Position numbers and translations under genes: made by a program. Shown here in pieces: positions 46,680 to 58,560 of a DNA stretch of 64,000 nt (position 1 is the first letter of the stretch; the number at the start of each line of letters is the position of its first letter). The stretch spans positions 36,388,077-36,452,076 of the forward strand of contig NC_068973.1 in assembly GCF_016808095.1 (NCBI RefSeq), written 5' to 3'. This stretch comes from Vigna angularis (taxonomy: Eukaryota > Streptophyta > Magnoliopsida > Fabales > Fabaceae). The notes under the pieces are model-generated. The model worked only from the letters and a program-made list of their open reading frames with translations, was not told the DNA's origin and ran no database searches.

Positions 46680-49600
46680 TATATGTATGTAATTTTCATT
46701 TCAATCCCCCCACCCCCCACCAAAGAAGAATTGATAGTTTCTACCTTTTCTCCTTTGGATGTGCCTCTTGTTTAATCGCTACACTGTTCAATGTAAAATC
46801 CGATATTCACGTATGAATTACCACCCTCCCCGTCCCCCCTGCCTTTATTCTAAAAGTTATGGAAAATGTAGGTAAAGTCCCCACCCGAGCCAAATTGTGG
46901 TTGCAATTTCTGACAATTCTTTATATTGTGAGAAAAAGCACCCGTAATTGCTCTTGCAGTGAGTTGAAAAATCTTTTTACTACAGTTGCATTTATGGTTG
47001 GGAACCATGCAGCTATGTGCATCCCTTCTCATTGTATGTCAAAAATTTTTGGTTAAGGCAACAGGAGCAGGTTATCAGCATCATCAGACATTGAGTTATA
47101 ATTTTGTTTTTGAAATGGGTTGATGTATTTAGTTTGTGACGAAGAATGGAAGCTGTTAATGAAAGGCTGCCGGAGATTCTGCAGAACCTTTGATTGTTGT
47201 ACATTGAATGAATTTATGGATAGAATCTAAGTGGCTCGTTAGGAAGTATCATGTGGATTCGTTTTGTTAATTTGATTGCTTAATCCATGCGAGCCGCAGA
47301 CTGCTTTCAAAAGCATTTGGCTTTCTGATTTCCTCATCAGAGGTCAGGTTAACCGATGCCTATGGCAACTGAAATTTCACAGAATAACTGAAAAGGTCGT
47401 GTTAGAGAGGGAGACAGAACAAGATAAGGGAAATATAGTTAACTAATGCTCCTTAAAACCAATCACTGCTGTAATTTTTACGTATTTATCTTTTCAATAG
47501 GTTACTGAGAGGATTCAAATCCCATGCAGTTTATTATGATATCTTAGAACCACAGCAAGTCATTGCCAGAAAAAGGAACCTATTAAAAAATTTCTAACCT
47601 TATTTCCAGATGGATAACCTCTTCGCTGATAATGCTTCACTGCTGTACTTATAGTAAAGACATATTAGATAGACGATATGAAAAACCGAATAAACCGAAT
47701 GGAGAAACAAAATAGCACTATCAAATTCTTTTTTCAATAAATTGTTCTAGATTCAATAAAATGATGTAATGTTACATAAACTCTTGAATCATCAAGAAAT
47801 AAAAGCAATAGCTTAAATTAATTTATGTAAAGTTTAGTACACTCTCAAGTCAAGAAATGAAACAATGTTCACATTGACAAAAATCATTTAAAAAAAGGTT
47901 TCTTATTTTTTATTCTTGTTGACTATTAGTATAATAATTTGGTTAGTTTGATTCTATTTAATACTAATGAATCACTACACTTTATTATTGGGCGTTGATA
48001 TTTTGTATTATTTTGAAATTGAAACGTTGAAGTACTATTCTACTAATAATATTTTGTAAAACCTATGCACTACAATTTTTAATATTATTTTTTCTACAGT
48101 GGAAATTCATTTGTTTACAATTCCACTCTACAATCAAGTTTATAGAAGTTTTACCATTTAGGAAAACTTTCAACTTTTTAAAGTTCAGACGAAATGTCTA
48201 CCGAGTTCTATTTTAAGATTGGCACTAAAAGAATAAGTCAACCATAAATTGATCCAGGAACTTTTTCTTAAACCTCCTTTTTAGGTGTTTAACTTAATTT
48301 GGATGTAACAACTTTACCTCAATTTTCTAGCCCAATTTATTCGCATTAAACATCAAAGTCCAAATTTTGGTAGTTATTCATGTAACATGAAAAATAACTA
48401 GGACTAATAAATGAAAATTATTATTTTAAATAAAAATATAACTGATCAAAATTAAAAAAAAAAATTAAAATCACAACTACCCAAAAGCATTCTTGTCGAT
48501 AAAATTAAAAAAAATATATATACAAACAACATCATATAAATATAAATTATAAACTTATTTGAATGATAAAATCATGACAAGCACTCGGTAAAACCCAAGC
48601 AGAGGACTTCTACTATGCTATAATATGCGTTCAAACAAAATATTGATTTGGTGTTACTATTTTAATCCTTTCTGATTTTTATTTTTTTTGTTGAGTGAAA
48701 GTTCCTTTACGCATAATGGCACTGTGCTTTCATGCTTCCACACTTTATTAACATAATTTTCCATACATAGTTACGTTTACATGATGTGATCCCTCTCTTT
48801 GTTAAAATATTCCATAAAACTATTGAATTATGAGAAACTGAGACAAACCTCATAAGCTATTTACACAAATTGAAACTCAAAAAATAACGCAATATATCAC
48901 AGGTTCTTGCAAGACATAAGTAGAATATCGGAGTCAAAAATGAATTAAAAGTGATATTTACTCATGATTTATTTTGTATAGCTCCACTCAAATGAACACA
49001 TCTTACCTTCTAAAATACTAATTATGACAATTACTTATTCCAACCTTTCTATCAGTTTTTAGCAGTTTTCCAACTTTTTTTTTCCTTTTGTAGTTGTAGA
49101 TACATATCACACGTACTCAATTTCTATATTCTTATAATAAAAAAAGAATACACTCTTAGTTAAAAATTATAATAAATATTAATTTTAACTTGATTATGCC
49201 TATGGTTTATGAATGAAAATCGATCTAATACCAATTTTTTCTTTTACCAAAAATTTTAGTCTTGTCAAATATCTATAGACAATATTCATCACATCACGTC
49301 ACCTGTTGAAATGTCATTCCTACCCTTAGTTTAGTTCTGGTTTCTGTTCTTTTTTATTGAATTTCTGTAAACCTAACAATCTTCTCTGCTTACTAAGCCG
49401 TTGGTGTTTCTCAGTGTTCACGTTGTCGCTAAAAGATATTTCTTTCTTCTTCTGAGTACGTGCCCAGTGAATTTGGTACCATTTTTTGTTTCTAATTTTC
49501 TTGTTTTTAACTTCTGCATGTTTTTCATGTTTCAAATTTTGTATTTCTCGTATATATATTTATATATATATTCCCCTGATTTTTGTATTATTGTATTACT

Positions 49601-50251
49601 GTTCTTTAGTTCTGAGAAGTCGAAAAGTAGTTTAATGTGTGCATGTGTTAGCATGGTTGGTTGTCTCGAAGACTGAACCGCTACTTTTGTATTGTAAGTT
49701 GGAGCTGTGTTTAGGAGACTGCCTCAGTTCTTTGCAAGTAGAGCTTTTGAGGGGTTGACTCTGGCTTTAGTTGCCGCAAGATTGAATCTTTGAGGTTCGG
49801 CGAAGGGAAATTATCCAAATGAATACTATGCTGTATTATTTTGAGTAATGACTCGGTTTGATTCCTGACAATTTTAGGGTAAAATATATTCTTCTTTAAA
49901 AATATGGAAGTTATTTTAATCCCTAGAGTCATCTATTTTCTTCCTGCTGAGAAGAGAAAGAACATATACGGCGTGTGACTGATTATTATGGATTATGTGG
50001 GTTTTTTATATGTTATATTTTTCATGGATTGATGTCTCACCCCTTTTAAGGATCATCCTCTCTCAGCCTTATGGGGGATGAATTTCGGTATGAATATAGT
50101 ACTCTTTAGTCAATCTTTTTTCTTTTTTACTCCGGTGAAGAAAAAGTATATTGGGATTCTTGACGAATATTCATGATAATTTATTGGATTCTTCTTCTTT
50201 TATTTATTTTTGCTGAATTATTTTATGGATGTTACAACATCAGATTAAAGA
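46680..50251. other. Spacer and leader region before the KOC1-like gene
   Basis: After the ATPG 3' UTR no coding sequence can be supported. The stretch 49330-50250 is probably the promoter and 5' leader of the next gene: the bases TTACAACATCAG directly before ATTAAAGAATGG look like a splice acceptor, and GTAAGTTGG at about 49695 is a good donor candidate, so a 5' UTR intron of about 0.5 kb is likely but unproven. Confidence 0.4.
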
Positions 50252-53199
50252 ATGGCGCAAGATATTGGTACTCCACCAGTTCCTTTTGATTTTGAACTCT
50301 TGGTTGGTGATCCTGAGAACCTTAGAACTGTCAAAGCCTCATCCAGCAGCACGGACCCATGGATTGAACCTGAAAGGTTAAAACTTAGACACAGGATTGG
50401 TCGGGGACCCTTTGGCGATGTTTGGTTAGCAACTCATCATCAGTCAACTGAAGATTATGATGAGTATCATGAAGTTGCTGCAAAGATGCTACCCCCTATC
50501 AGAGAGGAACATATGAAGACTGCATTAGAGAAATTTTTTGAGTTATATTTTCAGTGCCAAGGAGCGGCTAGGGTGTTTTGGCTACTTGGGATTTCAATTT
50601 TAAATGGAAGGGTTAGACATGGATTATGCATTTTATTCAGTATATGGGAGATCTTTAACTTCCTTTGTGAGACTTTGTTATATAGCTAATATATTTGTTT
50701 ATACTCACAGATATGCATCATTATGAATTTTTATGAGGGATCGGTTGGTGATAAGATGGCTAGACTCAGAGAGGGAAGGATTTCATTGCCTGATGTTCTT
50801 AGGTAACGAGAGTTTGGTGTGTATGTTAAAATATTTTTACATGTTTATCTTTATAGTACATGGTGGAGAGGGAAGAATATTGGTCAATGCTAAGAGTGTG
50901 GTATTGGGCTTCAGGTATGGTATCGATCTGGCTCAAGGTATTCTTGAACTTCACTCAAAAGGGATCCTAGTTCTCAACCTTAAACCATCCAACGTGCTTC
51001 TCAAAGATACTGATCAAGCAATACTGGGAGATGTTGGTATTCCAAATATTCTCTTTGGTTCCTCATTCCTAAGCTCAGATACTGCCAATAGGCTTGGTAC
51101 TCCAAATTACATGGCTCCAGAACAATGGCAACCAGAAGTCAGAGGCCCTGTATCCTTTGAAACAGATTCATGGGGGTTTGGGTGTACTATTGTGGAAATG
51201 TTGGTTGGTAACCAACCTTGGTATGGGTGTCCTGTTGGTGAAGTATATCGATCAGTTGTTGAAAAGTATGAAAAACCCCAGATTCCTGGTGGCCTTCCTT
51301 CTTCAGTTGAAAATGTCCTCAGTGGCTGCTTTGAATATGACTTGAGGAATCGCCCTTCAATGGTAGATATTCTGTCTGTCTTTAGAAGGTATGTTAGTTT
51401 CAATGTTCAAAGGAAGTTTCTATGATTAGGTGGCCTTTTTTTGTATGCATATAACCTAGTATGTTAGATATTCCAAGTTACATTTATTTTGGGTCACATG
51501 TATTTTTTCCTAACCTTTCTTGTTCTTGACATTCATATTTTGGAAAATTGTCGTTGAAGTTGGGATTTTAACCTTCATTTAACATCAAAAACTGCATTTT
51601 CTAGGATGATATCAAAACTGGCATTTGACATGCTCTGTGTCAGTTGGCCTAGGCATGAGTGGGAGTGTTGGTGAGTTACCTTAAGTCACCCTTGATCCAG
51701 TTTAGTCGTGGCTTCTCTCGGCTTCCTTAATTAAAAGGGGGTGTTTAGTCCTACAACAACTAGAGAGACAGCCTAAACCGAGCTTACAACGCTCAGGTAG
51801 TCCTCACCAGTTCTAAAAATTCCATTTGTTGATGGTTTAGTGTCTTGCAGTACATTGTCTGAATAAACATAATATTGTTTAGATCAATCAATTATAATTT
51901 AAGATCCTACATGACTGCATAACATGTGAAACATTTTGTTTCGTTGAAAAGGCACCGAGACAAAGCATCCGGTGCATATCATCTAACTGGTGATTTGGTT
52001 ACTCATTTTGGTAGCAAGTCCCTCATTGTAACTTGAATCTTGCAAAGCTTGATTGTGAACTTTGAACATTTAACAGACAGTGAATTTGTTGAGAATTAAA
52101 CTATTCTACACTTGTGTTTAGAAATAACCTGAGATATTTTTTGTTCTGGAAAGTGTTAAAACAATAATGTTTGAGAAAAGTCTGCATTTGTTTTTTTCCA
52201 AGCATGATTATTTCAGTGGAATTCTATTTATATTCAGTAGTTCTTTATTTTTATTTGTTCTGCCTACCTTGCAGCGCACGGAATGCAATGGTCAACGATG
52301 GAGGATGGAGATATCTTGGAATTCACAAAACATTAGAAAAATCAAGTAGCACGGGCTACACACAGTGGTCCCTCTCAAAGGATCATCTTCAGGTGGGCGA
52401 TACCGTGCGCTCTAGAAAGCCTTCCAATTCATGCAATCCACAGAACATGGAGGTCCCAGAAGGAAATGTTGTCGGCAATGCAGATCATGGATTTGTTTTA
52501 GTGAGGCTCCATGGAGTTCATGACCCTGTAAGGATTCATGCGTCAACTCTTGAACGTGTCACCAATGGTTTAGGAGCCGGGGATTGGGTGCGCATTAAGG
52601 AAGAAGATGATAAACACTCGCCAGTGGGTATTCTTCATTCTATCAATCGTGAGGGCAGAGTGACTGTTGGATTTATAGGCCTACGAACTCTTTGGAAAGG
52701 AAACTGTTCAGAACTTGAAATGGCAGAGTCTTACTGTGTGGGGCAATTTATCAGGCTGAAACCCAATGTTCTAAGTCCCCGGTTTGAATGGTTGCGTAGA
52801 AGGGGAGGTACCTGGGCTACTGCTAAGATTTCTTGGATCCTACCAAATGGATGTCTGGTTGTCAAGTTCCCAGGCATGTTGAACATCTGGAATGCACCAA
52901 ACACTTATTTGGCTGATCCCTCTGAGGTTGATGTGGTTAGTTTTAAGAATTGTCCAAATATGATAGAAAAGTATCAACATGTTGAGGATCACCACTGGGC
53001 AATTAGACCTGTTCTAATTGCATTTGGCCTTCTTAGCACTGTTAAACTAGGGATGTCAATTGGAAAAAAAATTGGCAGGAACATGAATGTGAATGCAATG
53101 GAGAATGAAAATCATTATACTGATAGCCAGAATGCTAGCAGCCCTACATCTACATGGAAATCTTCAGTAGCTAACATCCTTTTCAGAGAAGGTAGTTAA
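50252..53199 (+). CDS. KOC1: Chloroplast outer-membrane kinase-like protein, KOC1 type
   Basis: Four exons: 50252-50611, 50711-50802, 50915-51388 and 52275-53199, giving 616 residues. Residues 43-307 are a protein-kinase fold: glycine loop GRGPFG (50-55), VAAK with Lys78, DVG (190-192), and GTPNYMAPEQW with the APE motif. The catalytic loop reads VLNLKPSN (170-177), so the usual HRD Asp is Asn172. Residues 340-520 resemble the MIB/HERC2-type repeats of KEG proteins (DTVRSRKP, GFVLVRLHGVHDPVRIH, GDWVRIKE, WKGNCSELEMAESYCVGQF). A membrane segment lies at about 552-575 (RPVLIAFGLLSTVKLGMSIG) near a short polar tail, as in a tail-anchored protein. The whole layout matches Arabidopsis KOC1 (At4g32250), reported to sit in the chloroplast outer envelope and to phosphorylate import receptors. 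The exon 2 product is ICIIMNFYEGSVGDKMARLR. Confidence 0.93.
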
Positions 53200-55927
53200 C
53201 ATGTCCACTGGGCGGTAGTTTTACCCCTTCAATCTCAATATTATTTCATCAGCTGTTCTGCCATGTTGCTGTTTGACAAACATGTCACATGAGAATTGTA
53301 ATTATGTATAGATGCCAACACTGAATGTAAAAATTGTACAAATGCCTTACAAACAAAAATAGCCAGCTATGTTCATACTTAGTTTCCACAATGCTGACCA
53401 TAATGAACACTGGAAAATTCATGATATACTTGTCCCTGAAGCATTGTTTGACTGGATTGTACCGTTGAAGTTGTGAAGTATGTTGATAAATGCTTGTAAG
53501 ATACTCTCGTATACACTCTAAACACGTTCATTAAAATTTCCATTAAGGTATTGCTTTCACATTTTATTTAATGATTTTCTATTATTTTCTAATTTAATTG
53601 AGGTTTACTTATTCTCTCCATTTCTTCTTGATTTACTGTTTTCAAAGTTTAAAACAACATTAAATTACCTTCTTTTGACAATAACATCTTAATTTTTATC
53701 TAGGATTTAATTATTACATCAACTATCACATGGCCATAAATCTGTCATTTCTTCCATTAGAACGAATGTATTGTATCCTGAAATCTGTCGTTGATACTGA
53801 AGTTAGCACAGTCATTGATTTGAATTTGACAAAAATCATTGATAAATTGAGCTAAAAAGAGCATTAATTGATTAATGGAAGCAGAACGCACGTACAGTTG
53901 TTTAAAGGGAGTGAAAGTGGCACCCTTTCCCATTAGCCCACTATCACAATGAGAAATTTAAGACACTGTGGCAGAGAATCTGATACGGTTAGACCTGCTC
54001 TTCTGCTTTTAGGTTTTCCACACTAAAATAAGCAAAGAGGTACTGTACGCTACAAAACATTGTTGTTATCACAGATAACTTTTCTATCACTCTTTTCATT
54101 TAATAATATCCATTGATATCTATAGATATATAAAAGTTGGAAAAAATATTAATTTTCAGTAAAAAAAAAAGAGAAAGAAGGAGTTTTCCTTAAACATGTA
54201 TATTTAGAGTGTAAATATAAATATTTGGGAGTGATTCAATAAATTTAAGAAATAATAAATTTCATTAAAATAGGTGATAAATAATTTGACTATGTTTTTA
54301 TCAAGTTTAATAATTTTGAGTAGCTTGCAAATTAAGATGTAAAACACTTAAAATACTTTTTTTATCGGACAAAATCGTAATAAATTTTTAATTTTCAAAA
54401 TAAATAATATTTTTTATATGTTACTCGATATTATCAGAACAGATACTATTTTAAGAAGTTAGCTATTGAGTTTAATTTAATTTTAAAGGAAATTTCCAAA
54501 TTAATTTGATGTGTAGTTAAATAGAAGAAAAGAAAAGATTTGAAGAGGCTAGTCCTGTAAAAAATATAAGGTTTTCAGAAACAGCATGATTAGAACCTCG
54601 GACCATACTAAAAGCCAAGCTAGAATGTCTCTTTCGTGAGCGATAGCAAGTTGCTTTGAAGAATCAATGATCTTAAACTCTTTCTTGCGTACCCAATTAA
54701 TATACACATGCAGATTTCAAAGATTACGACCTGATTCGCTTTTCTCTCTGTTCCTTCACGTCTTTCTCTTAATTGGCTTCTTAGTGCTTCGGATTCATAC
54801 CTTCATTATAAATATATTTTTTAATGCTACCATTACATTATGGAGATTATGATACACTTTAGATTAGATACTCCTTTTATTCATATTCAAGTACAAAGGA
54901 TCAACCCAAGATTTCGTAATCTTAAGTCTTTCAAACTTATCAAATACTTGTTACAAATTAATTTAATGCTCATAATCACTTTTCTCTTTAACTTTAATTA
55001 CGAATTATCCATAGTAAAAATAATAACTAACGACGTGAAGAACTTAACTTAGATGTGAAATGATATTGTTCGTTTCGGAAACTCTTAGGATATTATATAC
55101 TATAGTTAATGTATAAAACAAAGTCCTCACAAGTCTATCACGAAAGCTATCGCCGAAAGAAACAACCTATGATGAGAGCTTCTGCAACTAACAATATTTT
55201 ATGAAAAGCTTATTCGGAATCCATTTTTTTATACACAGAAATGCTTCATTAACATTGCTCTTTTCTTTTTTTATAATTTCCAGAACCCCACACTTGCTCG
55301 GGCTGAAGAATTAAAGTGCTTTGCTTCTGTTAAAAAAAAATTAAGTATGATTGAACGATTAAAGTATATTCTTACGAACTAATCACCACTCAAAAAGTTT
55401 TATCAATACTTAAATTCTTTTAAATGTGTTTTATTTTAACTGGATTGAAAATATGGTGTTCCTATAGTGACAGATGACAATCGTTGTCAGATCAATTTTT
55501 TAAAGATGATTTTGTATAACTGTTATCAAAATGTAGAGTATGCAATAATGACTTCAATGTCATCTATTTTATTTTTTTTAATGTTAAAGGGTTTTTTTTT
55601 TCACTTACTATTGTTAAAGTCATAATCTTTGTCGTCTTTAGTCTACTTTTTAATGTTGATTTAGTTTTATAATTATTCCAAATCTTCATCAACTGATTTC
55701 TTCACTTTTCATAATTTATAATTATCAACCAAAGTTTATTTTGAATCAATATATAATTAAATTCAACGTAATCGTACTAAAAATTTCTCTATTATTATAA
55801 AATATATAAAAATTATTTTAAACAAAATTAAAAGTTGTCAATTATAGTAAAATGTGTATAAATTTGTTGTAAATAAGTTAGACTATGATAGTAAAATTAT
55901 TTAATATGTCCATTAGCTTAAATTGTT

Positions 55928-55931
<4 letters not shown>

Positions 55932-56007
<76 letters not shown>
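55932..56007. repeat. (TA)n microsatellite, about 76 bp
   Basis: Uninterrupted alternating A and T on the left flank of the 220-bp tandem repeat. Confidence 0.95.
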
Positions 56008-56009
<2 letters not shown>

Positions 56010-56066
56010 CTCCACTCCATGTTCTGGTTACAATCAGTATACAGGGGACCTACAAAACACACTACG

Positions 56067-56525
56067 ACGCTCAAGTCAGAATTTTTCTATATAACCCTTT
56101 AGTAATTTACCTCGAAATTAAACCCCTATTTACAAAGTTTATAAGAATCTGACCAATTAATTTATCTTTTAATGATCATTAATGCAAACATTAACAACAA
56201 TCGTTGTGACATTAATTGCGCCTTAACTCTGCTCAACGACTGTCAGAACCGAGCGCTCATGAGATGCTTTCTGGCACGTCAATCACGCTCAAATCAGAAA
56301 TTTTCTTTATAGGCCTTTAATAATTTAGTATTAAGTAAATCATGAGTTTACCTCGAACCTCAACCCTTATTTATAGAGTATAAAGGAATCTGACCAATTA
56401 ATTTACCTCTTAATGGTCATTAATACAAACATTAAAGTAGTCGTTGTCACATTTATTTGTGCATTAACTCTGCTCAACGGTTGTCGGGACCGAACAGCTG
56501 AGAGACTCTTTCCTGCACGTTGACC
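56067..56525 (+). repeat. Two-copy tandem repeat of about 220 bp
   Basis: Copy 1 (56067-56284) and copy 2 (56285 to about 56525) share, in order: ACGCTCAA-TCAGAA, a CCTTTA-TAATTTA motif, ATCTGACCAATTAATTTA, AATG-TCATTAAT, TAACTCTGCTCAACG, TGTC-G-ACCGA and CTG-CACGT. They differ by scattered substitutions and an insertion of about 20 bases in copy 2. The array and its right flank (CCGTTCGGT, CCGATCGGT) lie between two (TA)n tracts. It may be a fragment of an LTR. Confidence 0.75.
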
Positions 56526-56650
56526 GTTCGGTTCCTTAGGGTCGTATGTCATCCTAACCGATCGGTAATGTATGAACCCCCAAGTAACGTAAAAGCTCTT
56601 CTACACCTTTACCGTTCGGTCGACAATGAACCCATAGTAACACATAGTAA

Positions 56651-56654
<4 letters not shown>

Positions 56655-56726
<72 letters not shown>
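56655..56726. repeat. (TA)n microsatellite, about 72 bp
   Basis: Uninterrupted alternating A and T on the right flank of the 220-bp tandem repeat region. Confidence 0.95.
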
Positions 56727-56728
<2 letters not shown>

Positions 56729-57751
56729 CATGTATACATAATATATAATGAAAAATAAATTTTCCAATGAATTAATTAAACATGATGAAACTATATCTCT
56801 TTTAATTTTGACTCGTATAATAATTTTTATTTATTTTATTATATAGTAATTACAATTTCTCATGTGTTTATTATATAGTAATTATATAGTTTAAATAATA
56901 AATTTCCAAAAATATTTTACCCAAACATAGCCTATTAGTGGTAACTTCAAATTGCGTGTCTACATTGTATACTTGAGCAATTTTTACCTTTTTCTTGAAT
57001 AGCCACAACAATATTTGATTAGGACGTAAAAGAGATGAATCTACGCAACTGAATGCTTTCTTTATTTCTTTGAAACTTTTTTACGAAATAAGAGTGACTT
57101 CCACAAAAGATAATGATAGCTCCTACATCTTATCCTTTTCATCTAAAACTTTTTATTTCGTAAGATATTTGTAAAAAAAAACTGTAAATATATTAAGTAT
57201 GATTTTTTCTCTTTTACCATCTTAGTTATTACTCCATAGCAAGTTCCATAGATTATCTTTTTTATTATGTGAACCTTTAATTTTGCATTCAAAAAAGCAT
57301 AATATAAATATTTAATTTAATTTAATTTTGCATGTAACATTCAAAAGGTCATTATAAAAACATTGAATTAATTACACATGTAACCGAACACGTCACGTAA
57401 CAATAACACTTTGCATTAAAGTATTAAAGATCACAAAAAAGTTCATCAGGAATCTACTATAACTTCTAAAACCGAAGAAGTTTGATGTGATATTTTACTA
57501 TTTATAGAAATATCAATTTTTTTTCATTTATATATGGTTTGCTCATTTATATCTTAAAGTTCCTTTTTTTCTTAAAAAAGAGTAACTCGTTATATTTATC
57601 ATCAGATTATCAGACACAAAATGTACAATTTTTGGTTTAAGATATAATTTATGGAATCGTTATATTGACCCTACTGTACAGTTTCAATAATAGAATTCAT
57701 AAATTATAATAATGCGTATAATTAAATTTTTATAAATAAATTATTGGCTGT

Positions 57752-57775
57752 TATATATATATATATATATATATT
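57752..57775. repeat. Short (TA)n tract
   Basis: About 12 TA units in spacer. Confidence 0.9.
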
Positions 57776-58391
57776 ATAATTATTGGTATATACAAAAGTC
57801 ATGCTATTCGTATTAATATAATGCAGTTTCAATTATTAAGATGTGATGGTAAGTTATATATTGTTAAGAAAGGTCTAGTTCACTACAAATATAATTATTT
57901 AATTTTATACCCTTCTTATCATTTCGAGTAGCTTTCTTTAAGTGTTAAATAGGGGTGAAATAACTGAGTTACATTTTGCTAATATTGTGCTATTTTTTTA
58001 ATAATTGTTTTTATAGTTTGTGAAAAAAATTGTGTAGATAGTAATAACATTAGAATGTATGTATCCATCTACCTATGTTTTTGAACTTAAAGTCAAAAAC
58101 TATAAGTGTTTATAAGAGTAAAAGTAAAAACAGATATTTAACTCTTTAAAATATGAGTTGAATGTAAATTGTTGTTTTTGAATATCACGAAAGTTTAATA
58201 TCTAAAACAGTGATAAAATGATGGTACAAATGTTTCAGATGGTGACCAAAACTATTCTTCCATACTTATTAATTTAGGTTTCGTTATAATAGTTATTAGT
58301 ATGTAGATCTCCAAATCGAGTTTAGGATATTTATTAAAGACATTCTAACATTTTAAGTAAGTGAAAAGTATCTAATTAATTATTATAATAA

Positions 58392-58560
58392 AATTTTAAA
58401 TTCTAATAAACACAATCATTTATCTTCTTACATATGTATTTATAAGTTTAAAAGTGAAATATATTTATAGATTTAAAAGTTAAATTTATTATAAAAATTT
58501 TAAATTCTAATAAATACATACATTTTTACTTATCTTTGTATTTATAAATTTAAAAGTGAA
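58392..58560 (+). repeat. Diverged direct duplication of about 65 bp
   Basis: AATTTTAAATTCTAATAAA begins at 58392 and again at 58496; both copies run through a GTATTTATAA motif to TTTAAAAGTGAA. About 36 bases separate them. Confidence 0.6.
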
